Source: Lachnospiraceae bacterium
GTDB lineage: Bacteria; Bacillota; Clostridia; Lachnospirales; Lachnospiraceae
Assembly: GCA_017509985.1 (NCBI GenBank)
Contig: JAFWOE010000003.1
Span: 1 to 64,000, forward strand
DNA length: 64,000 bases
Direction of reading: 5' to 3'
Of this stretch, positions 42,317 through 51,241 are shown one piece after another (position 1 is the first letter of the stretch; each line of letters starts with the position of its first letter). Below the pieces are notes generated by a model that was given only the letters and a program-made list of their open reading frames with translations, did not search any database and was not told where the DNA came from. The position numbers were made by a program, and so were the translations under genes.

Positions 42317-43708
42317 ATGAGATCCTTCGGCAAGAAGAAAAACGAAAAGAAAAACAGTCCGGCCTGCACCGCTGTTCTGCGGAAAAGGGGGGGCTTCTTC
42401 CGTGCGGGACGATTTGCGGCTGCTGTCCTCGTTGTCATGCTTCTTGTCACTCTTTTTGCGGGAGAAGCCAAAGCCGACGGCGGGCTGCTGGAAGGATCGG
42501 TCTGGGAAGTCCTTTTTCAGACAGACGCGTATCCGACCAAGGGTCTGATCCAGTCGGTATGCGTAACAGACGATTATATCGTTACGATTGAGAATACCGC
42601 CGACAGCGCGGATTATGTGGATATCGTTACCGCGTACTACAAAAACGATCATGACCGGAACGGGAATCCCGTAGAACAGTACTCCGTGGCGAATACGGTC
42701 GCTGCAGAGGAATGGGAGCATGGCAACGGAATGTGCTATAATCCCAATACCAATGAGATCTACGTTTCCTTGTATACCAACACGATCCCGGAAAACATCG
42801 GGACGATCTATGTAATGGATCCGGACACGCTTACCCGGAAAGGAAGCATTAAGGTCCTGGATGACTGCAATATTCTTGCGATCGACTATAATCCGCGGGA
42901 GGACGTCTATTATATTCAGACCAGCGGTGAACGGGGATACAGCGTTATGATCCTGGATTCGAACTTTCAGGTCCTTCAGGATCTGGGACCGGAATCAACG
43001 GATCCCGGATATAATTTTCAGGATTTCTGTGTCGAGGGGGACATCATTCTTCAGTTCCCGCTGACCCTGGGACTCGGGATCGGGGAGTTTATGACGGCGT
43101 TTTCCCTCAGTCAGAACACCGTCGTCGACATGATACAGCTGCATTTCGATGAACTTGGCGAACCCTATCTCGAACCGGAATCTGTCGCCCGGCTGGACGA
43201 TTCCTCGTTTATCGTGGCGGTAAACGCCACGGCGGAGGACAATACCCGCAGATGTGTTTTTTACCGGGCAGCTTTTCCGAATCTTCCCATGACGGCTGCT
43301 GCCGAAGAAACTGCGGAAGAATCCGTACAGGCAGAGACCGCAGTGCAGTCCGAATCACCTGCGGCTTTGAATACGCCGGAAAACAGCCTGACCGAACAGT
43401 CTGAATCGGCGGAAGTGAGCGTTACCAAAGGGAGCACGCCCCTGACGATCACGCCTGAGAAACCGGAGAAGAGGTCTCATCGAACCGTCGCTGTACTTCT
43501 GATCATCCTTGCGGCTGCTGCGGCAGGCATGGCACTCTATCTCCGTTATGTCCGGGCGGAAAGGGCAAGACGTCAGGAGAGGATCCGTGCACGCAGGCGT
43601 ATAGCCATGGCTAAACAGTCCCGGGAGAACGACGAGGATGAATTTGACGAAATGCTTTACAGGGATTTTGCCAACCTTTATGACCTGGAATCCCGCATAG
43701 AAGAGTAG
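42317..43708 (+). CDS. Membrane-anchored beta-propeller-like extracellular protein
   Basis: A 463-residue protein of unknown function. A charged N-terminus and a hydrophobic segment ending in AGEAKADG look like a signal sequence (about residues 33-55). The middle (about 60-330) contains repeating blade-like segments, for example NPNTNEIYVSLYTN and YNPREDVYYIQTSGERGYSVMIL, resembling YncE-type beta-propellers. A Ser/Glu/Ala-rich linker (about 335-385) is followed by a membrane helix (about 390-410) and a very basic, then acidic, cytoplasmic tail. So it should be anchored with the propeller outside. It starts 6 bases after topB. Confidence 0.65.
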   Translation: MRSFGKKKNEKKNSPACTAVLRKRGGFFRAGRFAAAVLVVMLLVTLFAGEAKADGGLLEGSVWEVLFQTDAYPTKGLIQSVCVTDDYIVTIENTADSADYVDIVTAYYKNDHDRNGNPVEQYSVANTVAAEEWEHGNGMCYNPNTNEIYVSLYTNTIPENIGTIYVMDPDTLTRKGSIKVLDDCNILAIDYNPREDVYYIQTSGERGYSVMILDSNFQVLQDLGPESTDPGYNFQDFCVEGDIILQFPLTLGLGIGEFMTAFSLSQNTVVDMIQLHFDELGEPYLEPESVARLDDSSFIVAVNATAEDNTRRCVFYRAAFPNLPMTAAAEETAEESVQAETAVQSESPAALNTPENSLTEQSESAEVSVTKGSTPLTITPEKPEKRSHRTVAVLLIILAAAAAGMALYLRYVRAERARRQERIRARRRIAMAKQSRENDEDEFDEMLYRDFANLYDLESRIEE

Positions 43709-43755
43709 AACAGGCTGAGAACAACTGTTATTGACTCCATAATATAAAGGTGATC

Positions 43756-45273
43756 ATGAAAGAAAATCAGAACAGAGTTCCTCTTATCGAGGCACTGGAC
43801 GCTTTTAATGAAAAAGAGCCTGCACTCTTCTGCATCCCGGGCCACCGGGCGGAGAGGGGAGTGCCGGAGACGCTTCTGCAGAGGTTCGGCGAAGCCGTGT
43901 TCGGGTATGACCTTACCGAAGCCGAAGGACTGGACGACCTCCACAGCGCAAACGGAGCGATCCGGGAGGCTCAGGAACTTCTTGCGGAGCTGTACGGCGC
44001 GGAGAAGGGATGGTTTGTCGTCAACGGCAGTACGGCTGCGGTCGAAGCGATGATCATGGCAGCCGCCGGTCCGGGAGAAAAGATCCTTGCCGCCCGGAAC
44101 ATACATAAATCGGCGCTATCCGGCCTGATCCTTTCCGGCGCAGAACCGGTCTGGCTGCCCTGTGAATACGACAGCGAGTGGAAAGTTGCCGGAGGAATCA
44201 AAGCGTCGGATGTGGAAAAAATGATTCAGGAATATCCTGAAGTAAAGGCGGTCTTCCTCGTAAGCCCGACGTATTACGGCGTGAACAGTGAATTAAAGGC
44301 GATCGCCGAAGTCTGCCATCAGCACGGGCTTCCCCTGCTTGTGGATGCGGCGCACGGAAGCCATCTGCGGTTCGGAAGCATGCTTCCGGAAGATGCGGTA
44401 TCTGCCGGAGCAGACCTGACGGCCATGAGTTTTCATAAAACCGCCGGCGCCATGACGCAGGCTTCCGTACTGCTTTACCGGCCGGAAAAGGAAACCGTGA
44501 CCGGAACGGACGAAGAGACCGGGGAAGAGTTTGTAAAAGAAAAAAAAAAAGAATACATTGATATCGAAAAGCTGGAAGCCGCGCTGAAGATCACCCAGAG
44601 TTCCAGCCCGTCCTATGTGCTTATGGCGTCTCTGGATGCCGCAAGACAGCAGCTCGCCCTTCATGGTGAAGAAATGATCCGGGAGGCGGCAGAAATGGCC
44701 ATGGATCTGAGAAGGGCGCTGGAACAGACCCCCGGCATAAGGGTTCTGGGCGGAAGCGACGCGGCAGAGCTTCTGGAACGCGGGATCGATGCGACCCGGG
44801 TCACGTTCCGTGCCGAAGGAATCAGCGGGGTCCGGCTGAAGGAGCGGCTGTTTGACGAAGGACAGGCGCTGGAAATGGCCGATGATGAAAACGTCGTTGC
44901 GGTCATCACAGCCGGAAATACCAGTCAGGATATCCTTAAGCTTTCCATGGCGGTATGGAGCGCGTCAAACGGTGCGGAAGAAAAAGAAGAAAAACCGCTT
45001 TTTGACCTTTCCGTGATTCCCGAAGCGGCAATGACCCCGAGGGATGCATATTTTGCACCGAAGGAGAAGATCGGGATCCGGCAGGCAGAAGGCAGGATCT
45101 GCGGAACTTTCCTCTGTCCGTATCCGCCGGGGACGCCGGTCGTTGTACCCGGCGAGATCCTGACCGGTCCGGTCATTGAGTTCCTTACCTTCTGCAGGGA
45201 CAGCAATATTCCCATGCACGGATGGCAGGAGGATGGTACTATAGAAGTTGTAAAGCAGGAGAAGGCAGGCTGA
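43756..45273 (+). CDS. Orn/Lys/Arg decarboxylase family PLP enzyme
   Basis: A 505-residue fold-type I PLP decarboxylase. Motifs: [11 protein letters not shown] near the start, [51 protein letters not shown] with the PLP Asp, and [12 protein letters not shown] with the Schiff-base Lys. It is shorter than the inducible enterobacterial decarboxylases and lacks their N-terminal wing, like the SpeA/YaaO group of Firmicutes. Product could be agmatine, cadaverine or putrescine. Start at ATG 43756 with AAAGGTG upstream; GTG 43750 falls inside that site. The stretch [12 protein letters not shown] contains a run of A residues. Confidence 0.86.
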   Translation: MKENQNRVPLIEALDAFNEKEPALFCIPGHRAERGVPETLLQRFGEAVFGYDLTEAEGLDDLHSANGAIREAQELLAELYGAEKGWFVVNGSTAAVEAMIMAAAGPGEKILAARNIHKSALSGLILSGAEPVWLPCEYDSEWKVAGGIKASDVEKMIQEYPEVKAVFLVSPTYYGVNSELKAIAEVCHQHGLPLLVDAAHGSHLRFGSMLPEDAVSAGADLTAMSFHKTAGAMTQASVLLYRPEKETVTGTDEETGEEFVKEKKKEYIDIEKLEAALKITQSSSPSYVLMASLDAARQQLALHGEEMIREAAEMAMDLRRALEQTPGIRVLGGSDAAELLERGIDATRVTFRAEGISGVRLKERLFDEGQALEMADDENVVAVITAGNTSQDILKLSMAVWSASNGAEEKEEKPLFDLSVIPEAAMTPRDAYFAPKEKIGIRQAEGRICGTFLCPYPPGTPVVVPGEILTGPVIEFLTFCRDSNIPMHGWQEDGTIEVVKQEKAG

Positions 45274-45308
45274 ACTGCTTTTCCGCCGAAAGAGAACAGG
45301 ATAGAAAA

Positions 45309-46064
45309 ATGAAATTTGTTTCTTGGAATGTAAACGGATTAAGGGCCTGTGTCGAAAAGGGCTTTAAGGAATCTTTTGACGCGCTGGACGCGGATTTCTT
45401 CTGCATTCAGGAAAGCAAACTGCAGGCAGGACAGATCGACCTGGAACTGCCGGGGTATCATCAGTACTGGAATTATGCCGAAAAAAAAGGCTATTCCGGC
45501 ACGGCGATCTTTGCGAAGCAGGAGCCGCTGGCGGTAAGCCTCGGCCTCGGTATCGAAGAGCATGATAAAGAGGGACGTGTCATCTGTCTGGAGTACCCGG
45601 AGTTTTATCTGGTCACGGTCTACACGCCCAATTCCCAGGACGGCCTGAAAAGACTGGATTACCGGCAGACGTGGGAGGATGCCTTTCGCGGTTATCTTCT
45701 TTCTCTTACAGAAAAGAAACCGGTGGTCGCCTGCGGCGATCTGAACGTCGCGCATGAAGAGATCGATCTGAAGAACCCGAAGACCAACCGGAAAAATGCG
45801 GGTTTTACGGACGAGGAGAGGGCTAAGTTCACGCAGCTTTTAGCTGCGGGATTCACAGACAGTTTCCGCTGTCTGCATCCCGATGCGGTGGAATATTCCT
45901 GGTGGTCCTACCGGTTCCGTGCCCGGGAAAAGAACGCCGGATGGCGCATTGACTATTTCCTGGTTTCGGACACAATTAAAGAGAAGATCCGGGAAGCGTC
46001 GATCCATCAGGAGATCTTCGGTTCGGACCACTGCCCGGTGGAACTGGTACTGGACATCGGATAA
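45309..46064 (+). CDS. xth: Exodeoxyribonuclease III
   Basis: A 251-residue endonuclease/exonuclease/phosphatase fold enzyme, an AP endonuclease for base excision repair. Motifs: [12 protein letters not shown] at the start, CIQESKLQ (metal-binding Glu), [19 protein letters not shown], and [11 protein letters not shown] at the end with the Asp-His pair. The longer frame from 45222 runs back into the decarboxylase, and the family start MKFVSWN at 45309 is clear. Ribosome site is weak (ACAGG). Confidence 0.93.
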   Translation: MKFVSWNVNGLRACVEKGFKESFDALDADFFCIQESKLQAGQIDLELPGYHQYWNYAEKKGYSGTAIFAKQEPLAVSLGLGIEEHDKEGRVICLEYPEFYLVTVYTPNSQDGLKRLDYRQTWEDAFRGYLLSLTEKKPVVACGDLNVAHEEIDLKNPKTNRKNAGFTDEERAKFTQLLAAGFTDSFRCLHPDAVEYSWWSYRFRAREKNAGWRIDYFLVSDTIKEKIREASIHQEIFGSDHCPVELVLDIG

Positions 46065-46109
46065 ACAACACGACAAAGACTGTAAAAGTACGGACAGGAG
46101 CAGACAGAT

Positions 46110-47876
46110 ATGCTGAGTTTACAGGAACAGATCAATAAAGAACTGGCGAAAGCGTTTGAAACGGCAGGCTATGACGCAGCGTACGGGAGGGCCGTGGTCT
46201 CGAACCGGCCGGACCTGTGCGAATTCCAGTGCAACGGGGCCATGGCAGCCAAAAAAGCATACGGAAAAGCGCCCAGGGAGATCGCTTCGGAGGTCGCCGC
46301 GAAGCTGGAAGGCAGCAGCGTGCTGAAGAATGTGAAGGTCGAAGGCCCCGGGTTTATCAATTTCGACCTTACGGAGCAGATGCTCGCCGGATTTATCTCC
46401 GAAATGGCAGCGGACGATCATCTGGGATACGGGACCGCAAAGGAGCCGAAGACGATCATTGTCGATTACGGCGGGCCGAATGTTGCCAAACCTCTTCACA
46501 TCGGGCATTTGCGGGCGGCGATCATCGGTGAAAGCGTAAAACGGATCGGCCGTTTTGTCGGAAATAAAATGATCGGGGATGTCCATCTCGGAGACTGGGG
46601 CCTGCAGATGGGCCTGATCATTGCGAGCCTTTCCGAATCTAATCCCGGGCTTCCGTACTTTGACGAAAGCTTTGAGGGAGAGTATCCCGAGGAGGCACCG
46701 TTTACCATATCTGAACTGGAACAGATCTATCCCGAAGCCAGTGCACGTTCCAAAGCTGACGAAGACTTCCGGCAGAAAGCGCTGAAAGCCACGTCCGAGC
46801 TGCAGGACGGCAGGCCCGGATACCGTGCCCTCTGGCGTCATATTATGAATGTTTCCGTGGCCGACCTGAAGGCAAACTATGAAAAACTCAACGTCAGTTT
46901 CGAGCTCTGGAAAGGCGAGTCCGACGTGCAGAAATACATCCCGGACATGCTTGAAAAGATGGAAAAAGACGGATTTGCCTATGAGGATCAGGGAGCACTG
47001 ATCATTGATGTAAAAGAAGACAGTGATACAAAAGAGGTTCCGCCCTGCATTGTCCGGAAATCGGACGGAGCAGCCCTTTATGCCACAACGGATCTGGCGA
47101 CGCTCGTCGAGCGGATGAAGCTTTATGATCCGGACAAGGTCATATATGTCGTAGACAAGAGGCAGGGAATGCATTTTGAGCAGGTGTTCCGCGCAGCAAG
47201 AAAGACCGGCATCGTCAAACCGGAGACCGGGCTCGAATTCCTTGGATTCGGCACCATGAACGGAAAAGACGGCAAGCCTTTTAAGACCCGGGAAGGCGGA
47301 GTCATGAGGCTGGAGACCCTCATTAAAGAGATCGAAGACCAGATGTACGAAAAGATCGCCGGGAACCAGTCGGTGAAGGGCGAGAATATCCGGGAGACCG
47401 CCCGGATCGTTGCCTGCTCGGCCCTGAAGTATGCGGACCTTTCCAATCAGGCTACGAAGGACTATATCTTTGATCCCGATAAATTTACCTCTTTTGAAGG
47501 AAACACCGGGCCCTATATTCTGTACACGATTGTCCGGATCAATTCGATCCTGGAAAAGCACGGGGATACTGCAGGGAACGGCAGGGCGTATGCGTTCCGG
47601 CCGGCAGGAAGTGAAAGCGAGAAGACGCTCCAGCGGATCTGCGCACAGTTTTCGCAGGCAGTCGATGCAGCGTATGAAGAATCCGCGCCGCACCGGATCT
47701 GTGCCTATATTTACGAGTTAGCCAACGCGTTCAATCATTTCTATCATGAAACCAAGATCTTAAGCGAGCCGGACGAGCAGAAAAAAGAGGGATACATCGC
47801 CCTTCTCCGGCTTGTGCGTTCGATCCTGAACGCCGGCATCGACATGCTTGGCTTTGAAGCTCCGCAGAGGATGTAA
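46110..47876 (+). CDS. argS: Arginyl-tRNA synthetase
   Basis: A 588-residue class I synthetase charging tRNA-Arg. The HIGH motif is in VAKPLHIGHLRAAIIGES; the place of KMSKS is taken by FKTREGGVMRLETLI, normal for bacterial ArgRS. The N-terminal additional domain includes GPGFINFDLT, and the C-terminal anticodon-binding domain ends with SILNAGIDMLGFEAPQRM. ACAGG-type site is weak at the start but the N-terminus MLSLQEQINKELAKAFE fits the family. Confidence 0.96.
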   Translation: MLSLQEQINKELAKAFETAGYDAAYGRAVVSNRPDLCEFQCNGAMAAKKAYGKAPREIASEVAAKLEGSSVLKNVKVEGPGFINFDLTEQMLAGFISEMAADDHLGYGTAKEPKTIIVDYGGPNVAKPLHIGHLRAAIIGESVKRIGRFVGNKMIGDVHLGDWGLQMGLIIASLSESNPGLPYFDESFEGEYPEEAPFTISELEQIYPEASARSKADEDFRQKALKATSELQDGRPGYRALWRHIMNVSVADLKANYEKLNVSFELWKGESDVQKYIPDMLEKMEKDGFAYEDQGALIIDVKEDSDTKEVPPCIVRKSDGAALYATTDLATLVERMKLYDPDKVIYVVDKRQGMHFEQVFRAARKTGIVKPETGLEFLGFGTMNGKDGKPFKTREGGVMRLETLIKEIEDQMYEKIAGNQSVKGENIRETARIVACSALKYADLSNQATKDYIFDPDKFTSFEGNTGPYILYTIVRINSILEKHGDTAGNGRAYAFRPAGSESEKTLQRICAQFSQAVDAAYEESAPHRICAYIYELANAFNHFYHETKILSEPDEQKKEGYIALLRLVRSILNAGIDMLGFEAPQRM

Positions 47877-47880
47877 GAAT

Positions 47881-48579
47881 ATGAGTTCGCCGAAGCAGCC
47901 GAGACTTATCTGGAAGATCTGGGACGTTCTCTACCCCCTGGTCTTTACATTGCTTGCGCTTGCCGTGGTGACGGTCGCGGCGCTGCTCATCGGCGGCATC
48001 CTGCCGGGCATGACCGGAGAATCCGGGCTTTCCGCCCGTTACCCGATCGCGCCGCTGCTGATCAATCTGGCTTTTTATCTGATCCTTATCTTTTCCCAGA
48101 GAAGGGTTTATAAAAGAGATGATATGAGATTCGGGCCCCGCGTGAACCGATGGAGCGTTCCGAAGATCATCCTGAGCGCGGTGATCGCTTTCGCCGTTGC
48201 TTTTGTGCTGAACCTGGTCATCGCAGTCAGCGGGCTTATGGAGCGGTTTCCCACATACGCCGAACAGTCGCAGCTTTCCTTTGCCGGACAGCCGGCCTGG
48301 CTCCTGATCATCACGGTCGTGATCATCGGCCCCATCGCGGAAGAACTGGTCTTCCGGGGCCTTACCTATTCACGCATTAAGCATTATCTCGGAGTACCCG
48401 CCGCGGTCATCCTTTCATCCCTCATTTTCGGGATCTATCACGCAAACATCGTTCAGTTCATCTATGCTTCTCTGATCGGCATTCTTCTGTCGCTGTACTA
48501 TGAAAAGAGCGGCAGTCTTCATGCCTGCGTTCTCGCCCATATGGCGATGAATGCATTCGCAGTGACCAGCTTTATCTGA
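47881..48579 (+). CDS. CPBP-family intramembrane metalloprotease
   Basis: A 232-residue membrane protein with about six to seven helices. The three CPBP (Abi/CAAX-protease) motifs are present: EELVFRGLTYSRI with the Glu-Glu pair, FGIYHANIVQF with the His, and LAHMAMNAFA with His and Asn. Roles in this family range from prenyl-protein processing to bacteriocin self-immunity; none is shown by context. Start at ATG 47881 with AGAGGATG upstream, 4 bases after argS. The stop codon touches the first base of an inverted-repeat element. Confidence 0.85.
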   Translation: MSSPKQPRLIWKIWDVLYPLVFTLLALAVVTVAALLIGGILPGMTGESGLSARYPIAPLLINLAFYLILIFSQRRVYKRDDMRFGPRVNRWSVPKIILSAVIAFAVAFVLNLVIAVSGLMERFPTYAEQSQLSFAGQPAWLLIITVVIIGPIAEELVFRGLTYSRIKHYLGVPAAVILSSLIFGIYHANIVQFIYASLIGILLSLYYEKSGSLHACVLAHMAMNAFAVTSFI

Positions 48580-48639
48580 CGGCAGGGAACCGTCCCTGTG
48601 CCGTCAATCTGACGACAGGGAACCGTCCCCTGTGCCGCC
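48578..48639. repeat. Two copies of a GC-rich palindromic intergenic repeat
   Basis: Two related imperfect palindromes lie side by side: 48578-48605, pairing GACGGCA with TGCCGTC around GGGAACCGTCCC, and 48611-48639, GACGACAGGGAACCGTCCCC then TGTGCC. Their starts are 33 bases apart. The CAGGGAACCGTCC core with GACGGCACAGG arms resembles dispersed palindromic repeats seen in many Clostridia genomes. The first copy begins at the stop codon of the CPBP gene. Confidence 0.75.
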
Positions 48640-48659
48640 GGGAGCAGGGCATATCGTCA

Positions 48660-48689
48660 TTGAAAAAAACTGGCCCTCTGATGTATAAT
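48660..48689 (+). promoter_or_regulatory. Promoter of the beta-CASP hydrolase gene
   Basis: TTGAAA (48660-48665) and consensus TATAAT (48684-48689), 18 bases apart, 62 bases before the start codon. Confidence 0.65.
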
Positions 48690-48750
48690 ATCTATACAGA
48701 CCGGCGTTACCGGTCTGCCGGAACAGGCGACCTCGATTCGGAGGAGAAAA

Positions 48751-50364
48751 ATGAATATTGTATTTATTGGCGCGACACATGAAGTAACCGGCAGCTGTAC
48801 CCTCCTGGATGTAGGGGGCAAGTATTATATCGTGGACTTCGGTATGGAGCAGGGAAAGAATTATTTTGAAAATGTCCCGCTTCCGGTAAGTCCTTCAGAC
48901 ATTGAAGCCGTTTTCCTTACCCACGCGCACATCGATCATTCGGGCATGCTTCCCAAACTGGTGAAGGATGGCTTTAAGGGGCCGATCTATGCAACGGAGG
49001 CAACCTGTAATCTCTGCGATATCATGCTGCGCGATTCCGCGCATATCCAGATGCAGGAGGCGGAGTGGAAGGACCGGAAATCCAAGAGGGCCGGGGGAGA
49101 GGCAGTGGAACCGGTCTACGACCTGAATGACGCGGAGTGTGCGGTCCGTCTGCTGAGACGCTGTGATTACGGGATCACCTATTCCATTTCCGAAAATGTT
49201 GCGATCCGGTTTACCGATATCGGACATCTTCTGGGATCTGCGGCGATCGAGATCTGGCTTACCGAGGGAGATGTTACGAAAAAGATCGTATTCAGCGGCG
49301 ACGTGGGCAACCACGACCGGCCGATCATCAAAGATCCGCAGACGCTCGAAGAAGCGGATTACCTTGTAATTGAATCTACCTACGGAGACCGGGATCATGA
49401 AGAAGCCCGGGATACGCTGGGCTTTCTTGCCGGCGTGATCGACCGTACGCTTTCAAGGGGCGGGAACGTTGTCATTCCGGCCTTTGCTGTCGGACGGACG
49501 CAGGAGATCCTTTACGCGCTCCGGGAGATCAAGCAGAGGAAGATGGTAAAAAGCAACGAGGATTTCCCGGTATACCTGGACAGCCCGCTTGCTTCCGACG
49601 CGACTGCGATCTTCATGCAGTGTTCCAGAGATTATTTCGACGAAGAAATGCTGAAGCTGCTGGATGAAGGCGTGAATCCGATCTGGTTTTCCAATATCCA
49701 GCTTTCGGTTACGGCAGAGGACTCCAAGGCGATCAACTTTGATCCTGTGCCGAAGGTCATCATTTCCGCCAGCGGAATGTGCGATGCGGGCAGGGTCAAG
49801 CATCATCTGAAGCACAATCTCTGGAGAAAGGAATGCACGGTCCTGTTCGTCGGATATCAGGCTGCGGGCACGCTCGGCAGGTCGATCATCGACGGGGCGG
49901 AGCAGGTCACGATATTCGGAGAAAAGATCGCTGTCAACGCGGAGATCACGCAGATGGTCGGTGCTTCCGGCCATGCGGACCGCAGCGGACTGAAAGCATG
50001 GGCAGACGCCTTCGTGAAAAAGCCGGAACTGGTCTTCGTCAATCACGGAGACGATGCATCCTGTGTGGCGTTTGCGAAAAAGCTGCATGATGAATCCGGA
50101 TATGAGGCAGTAACACCGTTTTCGGGAACCGAATATGATTTGAAGACGGGCGAGCCGGTGGTAATAACAGAAGGCATTCCGATCGTGAAAGAAGGCGCGG
50201 GAGGACAGACGCCGGCCGAATCTTCCAATCCCGCATTCCGGGACCTTGTTACCAGTACAAGGGAACTGGAAGCGCTTATACAGTCGAACAGCGGCCGGAC
50301 CAATTCCGACATGCGGGAACTGAACGAAAAGATCCGGGAACTGATCGAAAGCTACAAACTGTAA
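48751..50364 (+). CDS. Beta-CASP metallo-beta-lactamase RNA-processing-type hydrolase
   Basis: A 537-residue zinc hydrolase of the beta-CASP group, which contains CPSF-like and RNase J-like ribonucleases. Zinc-binding segments are THAHIDHSGMLPKL, DIGHLLGS and FSGDVGNHDRP; the beta-CASP part has VVIPAFAVGRTQEILYAL, SASGMCDAGRVKHHL and GYQAAGTLGRSI; the last His lies in VGASGHADRSGL. No KH domain is attached. The C-terminal 60 residues are helical and charged. GGAGG sits 7 bases upstream. Nuclease activity on RNA is expected from the family, not shown here. Confidence 0.87.
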   Translation: MNIVFIGATHEVTGSCTLLDVGGKYYIVDFGMEQGKNYFENVPLPVSPSDIEAVFLTHAHIDHSGMLPKLVKDGFKGPIYATEATCNLCDIMLRDSAHIQMQEAEWKDRKSKRAGGEAVEPVYDLNDAECAVRLLRRCDYGITYSISENVAIRFTDIGHLLGSAAIEIWLTEGDVTKKIVFSGDVGNHDRPIIKDPQTLEEADYLVIESTYGDRDHEEARDTLGFLAGVIDRTLSRGGNVVIPAFAVGRTQEILYALREIKQRKMVKSNEDFPVYLDSPLASDATAIFMQCSRDYFDEEMLKLLDEGVNPIWFSNIQLSVTAEDSKAINFDPVPKVIISASGMCDAGRVKHHLKHNLWRKECTVLFVGYQAAGTLGRSIIDGAEQVTIFGEKIAVNAEITQMVGASGHADRSGLKAWADAFVKKPELVFVNHGDDASCVAFAKKLHDESGYEAVTPFSGTEYDLKTGEPVVITEGIPIVKEGAGGQTPAESSNPAFRDLVTSTRELEALIQSNSGRTNSDMRELNEKIRELIESYKL

Positions 50365-50406
50365 TGCCCGGATCATTCATCGGGAAAAACAGAATATCTT
50401 TAAAGG

Positions 50407-50440
50407 AAACAGGAGAGACCGCGGCGTCTCTCCTGTTTTG
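50407..50440 (+). terminator. Terminator after the beta-CASP gene
   Basis: AAACAGGAGAGAC pairs with GTCTCTCCTGTTT around CGCGGC, followed by TG; a strong stem with a short T run, 43 bases after the stop codon. Confidence 0.78.
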
Positions 50441-50571
50441 AGGGATATATGAGCAAATGTTTTGAGGTGTTAACCATATAGGAGGATTTGTTAGCAATGG
50501 CTAACCCACAGCTATATAATAGTTACCTTCCGCTAACTTGTCAATACCTTTTTTTATTATTTTTCATTCCG
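50441..50571 (+). other. Intergenic block with GTTAGC/GCTAAC repeats and possible 26-codon frame
   Basis: The 320-base gap before apt holds several related short sequences: GTTAACCATATAG, GTTAGC-AAT-GGCTAAC, CTATATAATAGTTA and CGCTAAC. They could build a structured leader or be operators. A GGAGG at 50481-50485 precedes ATG 50497, which opens a 26-codon frame ending at 50577 with a hydrophobic end (LFLLFFIPL); its reality is doubtful. Beyond these I see nothing. Confidence 0.3.
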
Positions 50572-50599
50572 TTGTAAAAAAAAGCAAAGAGTGCTATAA
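50572..50599 (+). promoter_or_regulatory. Extended -10 promoter of the apt-relA group
   Basis: TTGTAA (50572-50577) and TGC-TATAAT (50591-50599) with 16-base spacing; the TGN before the -10 is the extended -10 element. The apt start is 85 bases downstream. Confidence 0.6.
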
Positions 50600-50684
50600 T
50601 TATTACTTCCCTGTGGGAAATATAACCAGAAAAAAGGAACGGGCGCCGGTCCGTACGGCCGGCTGTTTATGTCAGAGGTGTGAA

Positions 50685-51209
50685 ATGAAAACTCTTAAAG
50701 ATTACATGATCAGTATCCCGGATTATCCCGTAAAGGGGGTTCTTTTCAGGGATGTTACAGGAATTCTGAACGAGGCGGACGGACTTCAGCTGGCGATCGA
50801 CTCGCTTGCGGAGCGGCTGGAAGGCCTTGATTTCGACGTTATCGCCGGCGCAGAGTCCCGGGGATTCATTTTCGGTATGCCGCTGGCATATAAATTCCAT
50901 AAACCCTTTGCCCTTATCCGGAAAAAGGGAAAACTGCCCAGAGAGACCGTAAGCACTTCCTATGCGCTGGAATACGGTTCGGCAGAGATCGAAATGCATA
51001 CCGATTCGGTCAAACCCGGACAGAAAGTCGTAGTGATCGATGATCTGCTGGCGACCGGCGGAACCATGCAGGCAGCGGTCAGCCTTGTGGAAGAACTGGG
51101 CGGAACGGTTGTTAAAATACTCTGCCTGATCGAACTGGTCGATCTGAAGGGCAGGGAACTGATCAAAGAATACGACGTGGATACGATCATTCAGTACGAA
51201 GGAAAATAA
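50685..51209 (+). CDS. apt: Adenine phosphoribosyltransferase
   Basis: A 174-residue enzyme converting adenine and PRPP to AMP for purine salvage. The N-terminus MKTLKDYMISIPDYPVKGVLFRDVTGIL is typical; GAESRGFIFGMPLA follows; the PRPP-binding motif is VVVIDDLLATGGTM. Start at 50685 has AGAGGTG upstream; the longer frame from 50538 crosses the promoter. It precedes relA by 32 bases, the usual Firmicute order. Confidence 0.95.
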   Translation: MKTLKDYMISIPDYPVKGVLFRDVTGILNEADGLQLAIDSLAERLEGLDFDVIAGAESRGFIFGMPLAYKFHKPFALIRKKGKLPRETVSTSYALEYGSAEIEMHTDSVKPGQKVVVIDDLLATGGTMQAAVSLVEELGGTVVKILCLIELVDLKGRELIKEYDVDTIIQYEGK

Positions 51210-51241
51210 ACTTCGCTTAAACAGCGAGGCGGAAGCAGATC

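Noticed and set aside
44521..44555. A-run in the decarboxylase gene as a frameshift site
   Set aside because: The frame continues with family motifs on both sides, so the run only encodes Lys codons.
46119..47693. Minus-strand frame of 524 codons
   Set aside because: Opposite argS; no recognisable domain and no ribosome site.
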